A DNA stretch of 64,000 bases, from NCBI GenBank assembly GCA_964036155.1, contig OZ038422.1, positions 38,091,201-38,155,200 on the forward strand, read 5' to 3'. The notes under the pieces are model-generated. The model saw nothing but the letters and a program-made list of their open reading frames with translations, made no database searches and was not told where the DNA came from. A program made the translations under genes and the position numbers. The number at the start of each line of letters is the position of its first letter. Position 1 is the first letter of the stretch. Source of the stretch: Diploscapter coronatus (lineage: Eukaryota > Nematoda > Chromadorea > Rhabditida > Rhabditidae). This document shows positions 1 through 13,145 of this stretch, piece by piece.

Positions 1-3000
1 AGCGATGAGTTGTGAAAAGAGCCTTGGTCGTGTTGGTGAAGTAGGTGTAAGTGCTCACCATCAGGCATTTTCCTGAGGATGTTGATGATGTCGCCGATCT
101 GCAACTCCAACTCGTCGTCCTGCGATTTGCTGTACGCGTGAACCGCCACCGCCTGAGGGCAATCCCACTCGGCGTAAATCCGCTCTTCCGGGTTGGCCGA
201 CTAAAAATTAGTCGCTTTTAGAGGTGTCTAGCTGTTCATATTAGAGTATTCGAAACTATGACAACTTGATCGATGAAATTGTGTTGGCCGAATGAGATTT
301 CATTAAGACGCGTTATTTGTGTGGTAAATTTAGCTGGGGCAATTTTTTGCTTAAAATAGGCTGAGAATTGTGTCCAGCTCCTCTGCTGATGAACTTTGTT
401 CTTACAAATAAGCTGTCTTAACGCTCACCCCCTTGCGTACTTACAAGCCGCAACATTATGAGGTATCCAAGTTATAATGAGTTCATTGGTTCATTATAAT
501 GTAGACGAGCAAATGACGAGTAAATTGCATGAGTCGAAGCGGTAGTATTATTATATCTCAACTCGAAGAGGAAAACCTACCGTTGGCGGTCTAACCGAGC
601 TCAGCCATCGTTCTCTGTCGGTTTCTGAATCTGCTGACAGAAGAAGTTCCGTCTGCTTGCCTCTCGCATTTCTCATCAGAACGCAAAGGAAAAGATGGGG
701 TCTTCCAGCTAACGAGGAAATGGCACCTTGTGGAATCTAAACCTTCAGTTTTCAAGGCCTAAGTCATTTGATAAGACCTTCGGATTATCAGGCTCAATAG
801 GTTCCATGTCAACGAACTTCCTCTCTGCGTAGTCTTTGCAGGTATACGTTCCATTTCTGCAATTTGAATTTTCACAAGTTTCTCAAGACTTGTCAATTTT
901 TGCACTCACACTTTCTTCTTTGTGATCATGATCATGTCAGAGAAGAGAAATACGTGGATGTTGCGAGTACGGGATCGGCCCTAAATTTTTTAAAATTTGT
1001 TTCGAGAAGTTTTACGAAATTTACCTGAAGCAACGCATTTCCCCGTCGCTCAACGATCTGTGTCAACGCTCCTCTTTTCACCAAGTAGCGGTTCTTGGAG
1101 ACTAGAGGCATACGGCTAAAGGTTCCATTTAAACCGCGTTTAAAGATATAAAGGTTCTACCGAAGTTGCGGATCTTTATAGACCAGTCTTCGTTCGATAT
1201 CGAGCAGTTGCTCAGTACGTTCCATCCGCCTTGCACCTTCGTTGCATTCCCTGACGATTTTGTTAGCGGAATTCAAAGCCTTAGCAGCTGTGGCATATTT
1301 ATCCGACTCTGGAGGTAATCTGTCCAAAATCGCGTACAATAGCAAAGGATATCTGGAAGACTTTTAAAAATCAACGCTTTTCCGAGTTTGACCTACCGCG
1401 TGATCCTCTGCATGGGGAGCATCAAGAAACTTCGCATATCTAGACCTTGGCAAATCTTGTTCTCTTCTAATCGCTGCAGACATTGTAGGAATTGATTGTT
1501 TTCCGTCTTCAGCTTCCTTAGAGTGCGATCTTGGTAGACCTAAACCTCATTTTTAAACTTTCTAGTAAATTTTATCTATGACCTGGTTCGAGCAGTACTT
1601 GACGTAGACGTCGAAATGCTTTTCGAAGTGCAGTGTTAGAATATCACAAATGTCATCCAGAACGATACTTTCTTCCAATCTTGACTCCAGGTCGATCAAT
1701 AGTCTGAAAATAACGACTTGGCAAATTTATTTTCTGAAAGAAGTGGCACCTCTCCGAGCAATCCCTCACTGCAAAGATGTTGCTGAACAAGTGCTTCCTC
1801 TCAGGGCTTGAAATTACTGATTGCGCACTTTTTGCGTGACCTAAATTTCAAAAATAATCTAAAGTGGAAAAATTCAAGGAAATTGCACCCATTAAATGCG
1901 GACTGGCCATAAAATGTGTAATGAGGACGTTTAAAGATCTCAAGTAGCTGGCCTCCGACGTGATGACTTCGAAGTAGGCCTCTTGGCGGATCTTCGAGTC
2001 TTCGTCGAGCGATTCCAACAGTCCCGCGGATTTGACCTGCATTTTTGAGGTTTCGATCAACTTTCCGAACTATTTCATAGTCGCCTTTTTCAATCTACCA
2101 AACTTTATCGTTAAAAAGTGTAGCAATAGGAAAAAATTAGGTGGATTGAATGAGATAGTGATACTGGTTCTTAATGATTTATCAAACAAATGACAATTCC
2201 TCGGTACCTCGGCCAATTCACACCACAGACTTCGCTGGCTGCCAAAACCGCTCGTCGCCACGAGTCTGTCTCGTCCTCTTCGCATCGAAGTATTTGAAGT
2301 GAGTGCCGAGGCGGATGTCGATGCATCCCCGCCCCTGCCTGAGTCGGACGATGTCGACGATTCTCGACGGAACTAAATTAGGACAAATATTCGCTATAAG
2401 AAATTTCATCGAACTTTCCTCGTAATTTAACTCAACAATGCTGGTTCTTTAAAAACGGTTTTTCTGTGAATTTCATTTACCTTCACTCTAAACCAATTCT
2501 ATTCCTTTTATGGTAGTGAAGCTAGAGCATAGTCTTTGAATGCAACTACTTTCAATTTAAACCCACTTAATATTGGTAACCTTTCCAGAAAATGATTTCA
2601 AATGTCTATATACCGCTTTCTTCTCCGAGTCCTCCTTTTCATTTGCTCTGCTCTCAGGTAGAACTGTAGTGCTTTCGATTTGATTCAGGCCCTCAGTGGG
2701 GAATTGCTCGAGCATTTCTTCCTGTGTCTGGATGATGTAGTGTTGATAGAGGGGCTGATCGGTAGGCAGGACTCGAGATGTGTATTGGCGAGAGAAATCC
2801 TCGTCTTCACGCGCTTCTTCGCCCTGAAGATGTTGGCCTTCATTTCTGGATGAATAGTTCAAGTCCTACATTGCTCTTGTCGCCCTCGCTGGTGTTCAAA
2901 CTAATGTTCGATATTCTTCGTGAGAGTTCCGTCGTGTCTACTGAATTTTTATTCATATTCTTAAGTTCGATCTTTCTATTGAATAGCATTGCTGTTTAAA

Positions 3001-6000
3001 TAAATTTTAACAACTGAAATGCAAGTGATATTGATGGTTAAGGTACTGCCATTGTTATGATTATGGCAATTTTGTCTATGTGATATAATATCTATTCTCA
3101 CGCGAATTACGCGGATCCATGATATTCTCTGCGTCTATCTCGTCTGCCTCGTTTCTCGATTTGGATTGCGGAAACGTCTCGTTCAGCGTCTCTTCAAGCT
3201 CCTTGTACATCGACGAGCGGCGGTCGTCATCTTCTGAACGAGAAAGATAATTCAATTTTTTCTTTCTATAGAGGAGAAATATCGTTATTTATTGTGTAAG
3301 ATCGCATCTTCTCGGTATATTGGAAACGATGAATACGTTTGGAAACAATGTATCGAAATAATAAGACAAACTCATAATTAGCCAAATCTCTGCTCTCTAC
3401 CTTTTACCATTTCAACTCTCATCACTTCTGAATTGATAACAATTGAATGTCTCCTTTAGATAAAAGAAAAATGTTATTTATTGCGCGCAAAATGGCCATT
3501 TCCTGGCAATTCTTGAACAATACAAGCAGGAATGTTATGTGTGTTGCTGGCTAACGTGACTTTAATTATTATTTGAGGGGAAAATATTGAGGTTATAACC
3601 TTGATAGAGATATATAAACTTTCAGCAGGTTAGATAAATGCAGATATTATGGGTCCTTAAGAATTGGAAAATCAAAATATTTTTCTCGTCAAATATGATC
3701 ACTTAAAACAAATTAGAAATTTCGCTATTAGAAAAGAAATTAGCATATTTAGTATCTATGTCAGAAAGTATTGTTTTGAGATTGAGATCTGAGAATTCGA
3801 AAATGCGAGTTCCACTTTCTATCTACAATTTTGCCTGTATATGGATATAGGGCAATCCGGAAGAATGGAAAGAAAAGCGACTGGGATTTTACACTGTTTC
3901 GATAAAGGAATTGGAATTAAGAAATGATTTAATGCATGATGCAACACAAGACAAGTGGCTTAGCGCAGCATAGAAGGGAAGGGAGGCGGATGAAATTGAG
4001 AAGTCGAAATTGCAGCAAAATGAAGAAACGGCGAATAAGTTTCAAGAGAAATGTGTACATATGTACAGGGAAATATCGGATCTATGATCAGCTTATTGTA
4101 ACGGGAAGTTATTACTAGAGGAGATTTTTGGGATAGTAATATTTTAATATCGATTAATATAGATTTGAGTTTAAATAAAATTTAACTCGTAGGCTTGCTT
4201 TTCTGAAGTCAAACTTTGTAGTTTATGGAATTTTAAGTTATTATCGTGCTAGTATTTTAGAAATTGTTTTGATACTTTTCCACAGAAAAACATGGATTTT
4301 ATAGAATTTCAAGTTATTGTTTGCATTAATAAAGTAAGAAGAATGCGAAAACGTGAACTTATTGCGAAAAGAATTGAAAATGGTCCCTGTAAGAAAGAAA
4401 AATGCTATGGAAAAATGCGGTGAAAAGAAAATGAAACACTGTCGGAAACAATAGCCAAATGGGAAGAATCGTTCGTTCGTTCGTTTGCTTCTATTCCTTA
4501 GATGCGCGACTACTGTCGAAGGAAGATGGAATGTTTTTGAGAGGAATAGAAAAGATGGAAAAATTTGGAAAATATTATGGGAAAAGAGAAATACTCGTTC
4601 CCTCAGATAGTGAATCATAAGGCCGAAGGAAATGTCTTGGCCTGCGCATATGGGGAAGAGCCATCTTATTAACTGAAGTATTTTTTCAATATTGGATTTT
4701 AGGTCATATAATAAAATGTGGATTTAAAATGGCTATGATACGGCACAAGATATCTGAAAATTTTGACTTTTGCTAAGGTTCTGCATAGATTCAACAGTTA
4801 AACTTCATAATGAGGAATAGAATGTTTGAAGGTTAGATTTTGAGGCATTCGAGCTTGGAATATAATAGGTAAAGTTTTGAAAATACTAAATGACAACATT
4901 CTGAAAGTTAGCGGATCGCCCGATGTAATTATCTAAAGCAATTAAATGCGGCATGAGAGATGAGGGATGAAACGGGTAGTTCTGGGACAATTGCCTCGAA
5001 TAGTGACTTTGGTAGGAAAACGTTATCGAATACGAAACCATAATTACCCTCGAACTCTTCGATGTAACGTGCATGGCATTTCATATCAGAAATTGAAAAT
5101 AGCACATTTCAAAAAAATATTCGAAACATCAAAGCATAACTTATTCGATATTCGCTTCTATTTTAGGCAATGCGTTAGGCGACTATTTTTGAAGAATGGT
5201 AAAAGCTTGATTATTAAGGAAGAGTGAGTTTAATGTAACGGTAAAAGCATATGAATCAATCTTTTTGGAATAGGGAGAATAGAGCCTGAACTTCACTAAA
5301 TTAACACTTATTTTAAATGAAATAGAAATCGATATAATTTTATCCGAATTTATGTGAAATTAAGATTAAAGTTAAGAAGAACATAGTTTAGTGTAAAAGA
5401 GACTACGTTATGAATTCATTGCGACTCTTATCGTGTAAACCAAATTATATGAATGAAAATTTTCAGAACGCTTTCCGATAACTAAACATACTTAAAAAAT
5501 ATACCTACTGAAGTAAAAATCGAATTGTTTAAAATTAAATATTGAATGTGAAAATAAACACTAAACATTGCAAATTTCTATGACTTTTGACATGTAAGCC
5601 AATGTCACTGTCATTGGCGGCATTGAAGGGAATATGCTAAGCTCCTCCTAATTCCTTGAAATCGTTTAGATCGAACGAGTTTTCATGCTATGGGCGGACG
5701 GCAGATCACTTTCAGTTTGGGCTTTGAAATGCCGACTTCAAAATCTATGCCACCGTCATCGTCACGAATGCTTCTAGTAAAAACGCGTATATGAAGGGTG
5801 TGACTTCGTATTTCCTACGCACACTTTCACACTTTGAACATATTACATAGCATCTACATAATAAACTGTCCATATTACAATGAAATAGAAAAATTAGCGC
5901 GAATACTTGAATTAGCTCATTGACAGTTATTTCGAGACCAATTTTTAGGTTAAATTTTCAATGATAAAAGAATAGCCCAGAAAGTAAGTAGATATTTTAA

Positions 6001-9000
6001 AACTATTATGTGCAAAAATTAAATGAAATAGAAGATTCATAATACCGACCTTCCTCATCGCTGCTCCAATCGTCACCATAAATATAGGCATCATCCTCCA
6101 TTCGGCTTCTTTCCGCAGTCAATCTTAGCCTATCGTCTGTCGATAAACTTGAAGCTGAGAGATTGAATTGCTTGGGTCCGATTTTGCGCTTTCCGTGTCG
6201 ATCCGAGAAATTCTCACGAAGTCGCTCCATCTGAATATAATAATAATACATCTGTCTCCAAAATGGCAAATGGGTTTAATTCTAAGCCAGGACTATTAGT
6301 TCTACTTACTAGAAAGGTCCTTATATCATCTTATGAACTAAACAAAAAAACTTTAAAATACAAGAATATGGATAAAACTAATAGGTTCTCAGGCCCATTT
6401 CGTATAAGCCTTCCTTCATTTGAACGCAAGTTTCATATGAATCAATTGAGACCACTCCTCTATTGAATCCCCATATAAAAGTGGTTAAAGAAATACCAGC
6501 AGCTTAAATATGAAAGATAACTGTGAAATTCAGCTTTTCTAAAATGAATCCAAGTCTTCAGTCAGGACTATCAGGTTTACTTATATTAAATTGTTTTTTA
6601 TCAACCTTAAAGTAACTAATGTGCCTGAAAAAGCAAAAACAAAAATAATATGAATAAAATTACAATCAGACTCAGGCCCATTTTGGACAAGCCCACATTT
6701 GAACGAATTTCACGAATGAATTGAGGAATTGGGGAATTGAGACAAACTACTCGATTCAATTCTTCATTTAGATTTATATGTATATCGCAAGAAAAATACC
6801 AAGTGCTTCATTTCGCAGACGACATGAAATGCTTGATTTTTTGCGACAGAATAGAAATCAATAGATTTCAATAAATTATTGATTTGCAAAACTTCTTCTT
6901 GAATAAAATTAATAGAATTCGTATGAAATGTAGAGTGGATTAATTTTTAGAGAATTGAATTAAAATCGATATAATATAGAATAGATGATGAGTAATACAT
7001 ATGTCTCAAATCAGGTTCAGTATCTCGATAACAAATCCTGATTGTGAAAGGTATTAGAGCCATTAAATGAGAGATATAAATGAAAATGAAAACTACACGT
7101 TATTTGCAAGTTTAAATGGAAACTTCCAAAATATAATTGAAAGAATACCTTCTTTGAAAGATTCAACTGAATTTCCGATTTGAATTTGATCAATTTATCA
7201 AATTCGATCGTGCTGACTGGTCGTCGCATGGTTTTCTTGTATCTTAAACTCCGATATCTAATTAAAAATATTTTCAAATTAACCTTTGCAAAGTCGAAGT
7301 AATGCTTTTATCTGCATCCTCAGATCGCCGAAAGTTCATGTGGATCTGCGAAAACCTACGACAAGTCGCGCATTTGCAATAGATAGTTTGGGTGCTAAAT
7401 TTTAAATTTCGAAAAAAAATCGTATTTTTCAAATTCTTACCAAATTTCTGATCCTTCTGAATTTGGATAATTCACGTTTTCGCAGTAAATTCTCGTAACG
7501 TATTTATCTGAGTCTCCGTTTGAAGAGGTCGAAGGAGCACTCTGAAACCAAATTAACTTTAAAATACTTAGATACAAGATAATTATAACCTCAGGACATA
7601 AACCATCGATGTCTTCGTAGCAATCATCTGATAGAGAGCCATCATTTTTCTCGACTCCTTCACTTTTGGGTGGAGGTCTTTGAGGAGGTGGTACCGAAGG
7701 TATCCTGAAAATGTGTTAGTTTCTCACGAAATATGCCTGCTTTACTGACGATGGTGCTATCTCGGTATTATTCATCGATTTTTCCGAGTCAGGTTGATTC
7801 GAATTCGCTGCATAGGGTAGTTCCTCGTAATTATCCTCTTCCTTATCATCGGATTTTTTCAATCGTTCTCTGAAATTCAGATTTAAAACTAAAAATCGAA
7901 ATTAAAAGCTTACTTGGGTACTGGCTGAAGATGGCTGGGTATCCTTCGAATTCTAGCCAGAGAGGGTGGCTTATCGGGAATTAAAGGGGGTGGGGATCTA
8001 AAATTTCATTTTTTCGGGGATTTGCAAATTTTTCAAACTTAGCAGCCAGAGTTAACGACACTGAGTAGGATTCTCTATAAGTGGGTTGGGGGTCTCTTCG
8101 CGACACCAAAGGACTGCTGCTTTGGCTGATGAAAGAGTGAATGTTGCGGGTTCTGAACGGAAAACATCAAAATGTAACTCTTAACAATGGAAAAAAAACA
8201 AAATCATTAAATAATTTCCCCGTTTTTCTTGAAACTTTTTTCAATATAATGGCCACGTAAAAATCTAAAATGCAAACATCCCTTAATTTCTTTAAGAGGG
8301 AGAATTATGTTAATGAAAAAGAACAGCATAATGCATAAATAATGTACCTTGGGGTAGGAACGGGCGAGGAATTCAGCTGTAAATGGGCGGTCTCGTTTTC
8401 TGATGTGTTCTCAGAAAGTTGCCGCCTCGTTTGATGACTGCTGACTATGTTACAGTCGTGAGGCACGCTTCCAGTCGGGAAAGTCGACGAGGTCGTCTTT
8501 CGCAGGGTCGATGCTAAGATTTGTCTGATATTTTAAATAAACTAGATAGATTCGTTTATAATAATGGTAGCCTGGAGAAAATAATTGCAATAGTTGCATA
8601 CGAAATAGTATTGGGAATGAAGAGGATCTTTTCCCTAAAACATCCTACATATTATTTCACATACAACGATGCGACTATTTTTTCTAGGTTTCTGTTTAAA
8701 ATTAGTTGTATACTATTTGTACTAAATTAAATAATTCCAATAAATTAGATTTTTATTATAGAGGCTTTCCCAGAAACGTTTACTTTTTTCGAGCCTCTCA
8801 AAATCTCTCCATTTTCCATTCTCTCTAGACTCTGTCAGCCAAACATATAGTGTCAAAATGCGAGTCTTCCCCGTAATACTGTGCTGTAGTAAATAGCGCG
8901 CTAAATTTTTGCCCTTTCCTAGACAATAAGCGAAAATTTTTTAGAGAAGAGGGTGCAGAAAAGCTCGAAAAAGTAAGCGTTTCTGGGAAAGCTGGAGTAG

Positions 9001-10742
9001 TTGAACATTTTCAATAAATTGGACATTCTATATTTAATTCAAATTTATAAAAATGATTTCAGAAGTCAAAGTATTGTCTTTGAAAAGTTTATACGAGTTT
9101 TCATAAATTCTTACTCCTAGACTTGCTGATATCCGGATGACTGTAGGCCTTTCGCTTTAACGAATTCTTCTTGCTGAAAGATCCGATGATTTTTCAAACT
9201 TTGAAACATTTCGTACCTGACTCTTCGAATGATGACTTCACCGTTGGATCTGATACGGAATTTACCGATTCTTTTCGGCAGGGGTATTGGGGGAGGACAT
9301 TGAAATGGAACTGGCTCAAATCTGAAACTTTCATTTATTCAAGGATATTGAAATAGCTTTAGGCAACTATTAATCAGAAAGAAATATCATAGAGAATGGA
9401 GTTCACTAGATTATCTTCTCTTCTAGAATTGATTCATATGAGTGTACACAGGAATATTCTACCGGAATATGTGATGATCTAATGAAGATCTAGCTTAGGC
9501 TCTAGGCCCTGTCCAAATCTGAATGTCTGAATGAGAAGTGACATCGTATGAGGCTATGTCAAAGACTTAATGACTGAATTGAAACTTTAAAAGTAGCATA
9601 TTTGAGAATTAATAGATTCAAAGGATTGCATTATATGAATGAACCATGCTTGAGGCGGCGAAAATCGGACATAGAACAAGGAAGGACGAAGATGCGTTCG
9701 AGAACCTTCTCTCGCCTCGAGAGGAGATTCTTGTATCCTCCTCCTTACCGCGAGGGTCAACCCGAAGTGCATATTTGAGGATGTGGATGAGCGCGCCAAT
9801 CCCCGATCGGAAGAAAATCGAAATGTGAGGTGCGAGAAACACTCGACATATCGAGAGCGGAAAATTAGAAGGAACGCGCAGAGAAAACAAACAAACCGCA
9901 TGAGCATCAAGAAATTCGGCTGAAAAAGTAGATGCATTATCAAAAATAGGCTAGATGTCCATTAGGATCTCAAGAAAAACATGGAAAATCGAGAGAAAAA
10001 CTGCACGATTAAGCTCTTTGCATAAGATTTTGACTATATTTACTTGGATTATTGATGGATCTTCACATTTTACTCGACTTTTTGCCGAAAATTCTTAATA
10101 CATCTTTACTCCTCTTCTAAACAAGAATTCTAGCCTCCCTAGCTTCCGATCCATCATCCACACTATCCATTATTGAGTATCGCATTTAAGAGTAAGACTT
10201 GAATTGTTGAACTATTATTGTTTCATAATGTAATCTCATTCTTTGACCAATAAAATGATGAGAAAGTTGGGCAACTCGAGAAAAAACCTCCAAACCCGAT
10301 CAATAAGAGGGCAATTCGTATTTGTCGCGATGACATGACCTACTTTTCCCATACTATTTCTACTTACCCTACCCTATTATCTATAGCTCACGACATCTCG
10401 TCATCGCAACAAATACAAGTTGCTGAATAAGGGTCACAATTTCCCCTACCAGCCCTATGCCCTAATGGTAAAACTGTTGAAATTGTGATTCTTATTCATT
10501 AGGTTTAGGGGTCCTTTTCCGATTCACCAGAATATATTGAATCTCAACCTCTTTGCCAACTGCCGAACTCTGCTTGGCGCTGACGTATCGGAGGCCCTGC
10601 GCATCGTGGTCGGCGTTGCCGGAGTGGTACGGGGATCGACCCGTACCTCGACCAAATCGCCATCCGAGGTCTCACCCATTCGACTATTCGATGCGCTTCT
10701 AAATTCAACTTTACAGGGGTTTTCATCGATCAATCTTTCCAT
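1..10742 (-). CDS. ephx-1: Ephexin-type Rho guanine-nucleotide exchange factor (DH-PH-SH3), 3' end outside window
   Basis: Activates Rho-family GTPases at the plasma membrane and cytoskeleton; in animals ephexins act downstream of Eph receptors and at synapses. The Ser/Pro-rich N-terminal half is in exons 10742-10549, 9321-9217, 9173-9115, 8513-8348, about 8152-8047 and several between 7990 and 2560, with proline runs such as QCPPPIPLP. The ephexin linker LWCELAEV is near 2230. The DH domain (about 2050-1157) carries RQEAYFEVITSEASYLRSL, FLMLPMQRITR and CNEGARRMERTEQLL. The PH domain (about 1120-595) includes NIHVFLFSDMIMITKKK and ends in SETDRERWLSSVR. An SH3 domain (about 200-1) with DDELELQIGDIINIL runs towards the window edge. 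The first ATG is preceded directly by an in-frame TGA. Most exon phases I checked agree; the 3236-3080 to 2860 junction did not resolve cleanly and may hide a small exon. Family call is firm. Confidence 0.9.
3241..6037 (-). other. Long ephexin intron, no coding exon seen
   Basis: Separates the exon ending in WSSDEEG (6269-6038) from the exon starting EDDDRRSSMYKELEE (about 3236). The DNA is AT-rich. The open frame at 4241-4618 on the minus strand is Phe/Ser-rich low-complexity sequence without domain resemblance. An alternative promoter or exon could be hidden here, but nothing supports one. Confidence 0.45.
6280..6812. repeat. Diverged tandem duplication, unit about 265 bp, inside ephexin intron
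   Basis: Two adjacent units in the same order share islands of similarity. AGCCAGGACTATTAG near 6283 recurs as AGTCAGGACTATCAG near 6560. TCTCAGGCCCATTT near 6388 recurs as CTCAGGCCCATTTTG near 6673. CATTTGAACG recurs near 6417 and 6706, and AAGAAATACCA near 6489 recurs near 6792. The even order and spacing argue for one old duplication rather than scattered chance matches. Confidence 0.65.
8764..8992. mobile_element. MITE-like element with 30-bp terminal inverted repeats, ephexin intron
   Basis: The left end GCTTTCCCAGAAACGTTTAC (8764 on) and the right end, read in reverse complement from 8992, are near-identical over about 30 bp, differing by one base and one T-run length. Length is 229 bp with no coding capacity. 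It sits between the exons 9173-9115 and 8513-8348. No clear target-site duplication was seen. The interior carries GTAAATAGCGCG, resembling the core shared by other elements here. Confidence 0.75.
10311..10393. mobile_element. Small foldback element with GAAATAGTATGGG core
   Basis: TATTTGTCGCGATGAC near 10318 pairs with GTCATCGCAACAAATA near 10388 with one mismatch. Between them lies CCCATACTATTTC, found in similar elements near 17670, 34040, 37060 and 60335. A second hairpin, CACAATTTC with GAAATTGTG, lies next to it at about 10435-10492. No open frame. Confidence 0.6.
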
Positions 10743-12694
10743 TCATTAATTACAAGACTTTCACGATGCGTCGAGATAACCTTAATTTTGCGATTACGCT
10801 CGCTTTTACTCGTTAATCTTGAAGAAAAGATAGATTAGATGGGAATTACCAGGATAAAAGCGAGTATGAGAGTACAAATGAAAGTGAATCTCAAAATACA
10901 AGACTTAAGCTGAAAAACTGCATTAACTATCTGACTCAGATAGGGCAAAAAGAGAAATAAATGACGTAGAACTGCGATGAAAACTGGGTCGAAACATCAA
11001 TCAATTTCATGCGAGTAAAAGGGCAGGAAAAAGATAATCGAAAAATGATTTGATTGATTAAGCATCAAATTTCATAGAAAATTTTAAAAATCTATTCTTA
11101 CCTAAATCGAAAATGTAAAAAAGACTTGATCTATTTAGCAAATAACTATATCAAGAAAGGCCTAAGCGTGAATCAAAGTAAATAAAACTGATAGGGTGGT
11201 AAAAAATATTTGCCAGAGGAAAGAAAGTTATGTGAATTTTAGCGTCATGGTATAATATTCTTGGAATTTCGACAAACAATGATTTTAGAAAAATATTTCA
11301 AATTAAATAGCAAAAATGATGGAGAAAGTGCTTAAGTCTGGAAACTGTTGTTCCTAATTGGATAAGGCTAGAAAATGACTGTAGAATGGGTTAATCTCGG
11401 ATCATCAAACTTTCAATTATCCTGGGAAAGTTGCTATCAGGATTTCGATTGATAAAATTCTCGAATTCAAAGTGCCGTATAAAATCTGGCTTTTATTTCA
11501 TATTCTTTATCATATGAAAGACAAAAAACTATAAATGACCTTGAAAATTCCGTATACAACCGTGAAATTGTGTCATCGAATAGAGAACAAAGTAAGAAGA
11601 ATGAGATATAATTAGAATCTAAGAGAGGGCCAAAGATTAAGAGAATCTTTTGGAGAAAGAATAACAATGATGAAAGTGAATGCGTAGAAGATAAATGAAT
11701 AGCGGTGCGCAGTTTTCGCCTCCAAACAGGCATTTTCGCCGTTCGAAAAGTCACTTGATTTATTCGAGAAAATAGCCTTCGGAAAAGAATTACAGAAAAG
11801 AAAATAGCATGGAAAGATCGAATAAAAGATGCAGAAATATCACTACGAGAGAAGAGGCCTTAGAGAAACAGACTAATAGTGAAGCTTATAGATAGTTTTC
11901 CTTGGAAAGTCAACAAGATAGTGAAACGTATTTCCTCGAAATAGTAGGGAGGAGAGAATTTGAATAAATGCCAATATCGAAGTCAGTTTTGAATCTGATG
12001 AAAGCTTCTCTATTAGTAGCGAGAAAAAAGCGGTTATCGGTGTGGCTAGAGAACGCAGAGGAAACGCTCCAACTTTCCTGATTAGCCATGATATTTCATC
12101 GGAGGGATGAAAGAAAGTTCTAATCACTCGCATATAACTCGATACTCGAATATTATCGCTTTTTCGAATTGATAATAATTGAATGCGCGTAGGTCAGTAA
12201 ATTTGCATATCTCGAAGTTGAATGGTAGAAATGATGATAGTTATTGCTAAATAGAGGTAAAAAATGAAATGGAATAGGAATTGAATGGATTAAAACCTGC
12301 TTTCCAACGAAAAAAGACATGGGGAATTATCATTGAAAAAAGAAAGAAAGATGAATAACCGCGAAAAATAGTGCATGGAAAAGGATGCAGAGAAACGGGT
12401 AGAGTATGGGTTATGAAGTGATTGAAAGAAGGAAAAATAGAGAAATAGGAAGGGAAAAGATGGACAGAATACGAGTTATTGCAGGAAATTGTAACGTTCA
12501 TGTTAGATCTCGCTTTTTTATTCCTTTCTTTCTTTTTCTCTCTATTTTCCACTCTCTCCCTCGTTTAAGCACGAAAATCGTAGTTCGACATGTATTTTTA
12601 TGTGGGATGAGGTCGCTTTCATAGAAAAAGCAAAACAAAATAAATTTACGAATCTAATTTAGTACAGTTTATATGGACTTTTCTAATGCACTAC

Positions 12695-12872
12695 TCATAG
12701 CATGTTAAAGGATAGGAAAAGGTCACCAGATTTTATGCGACATTAGATATCTGAGATTCAAAATAAACTAAATTTTAATCCTATTACATGTTGAAAGATA
12801 GAAAGAATTACTCAATTTTATACGACACAAGGTACATGATACAAAATTTAGTATATAAAATATTGATACAAG
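12695..12872. repeat. Diverged tandem repeat, two units of about 88 bp
   Basis: ACTCATAGCATGTTAAAGGATAGGA is matched 88 bp later by TTACATGTTGAAAGATAGAAAG. Each is followed by a matching stretch: ATTTTATGCGACATTAG versus ATTTTATACGACACAAG, then CAAAATAAACTAAATTTTAA versus a similar AT-rich end. Order and spacing are preserved. Confidence 0.6.
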
Positions 12873-13009
12873 TCCATTGGTTGCGCACAACGCGTAAAAT
12901 GGCCGTTGTCCAGTTGCCTGGACACACACGCGTATTCACAAGTACAACAACGCTTTCGTCAAGAATAGAGCACAGGAAATAGAGCGCATTTATATGAGAA
13001 GTAAAGAAA

Positions 13010-13145
13010 AAGGCTAAATAATCGAGAAATAGTTCTTACTTATGAGAGGGAAAGGGATAGAGAAAGTGGCGAATAGTATAGTACTTATTTATTAGAGAGA
13101 AAGACAGAAAAATAGTATTATTTATGAGAGAGCAAAAGATAAAGA
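13010..13145. repeat. Degenerate tandem repeat, unit about 50 bp (GARAAATAGT...TTATGAGAGRG)
   Basis: Successive units read GAGAAATAGTTCTTACTTATGA then AGAGGGAAAGG, GCGAATAGTATAGTACTTATT then AGAGAGAAAGAC, and GAAAAATAGTATTATTTATGA then GAGAGCAAAAG. The unit contains the GAAATAGT word also seen in the foldback elements of this window. Confidence 0.55.

Noticed and set aside
4241..4618. 125-codon frame on the minus strand
   Set aside because: Phe/Ser/Ile-rich low-complexity translation inside an ephexin intron, no splice signals in frame.
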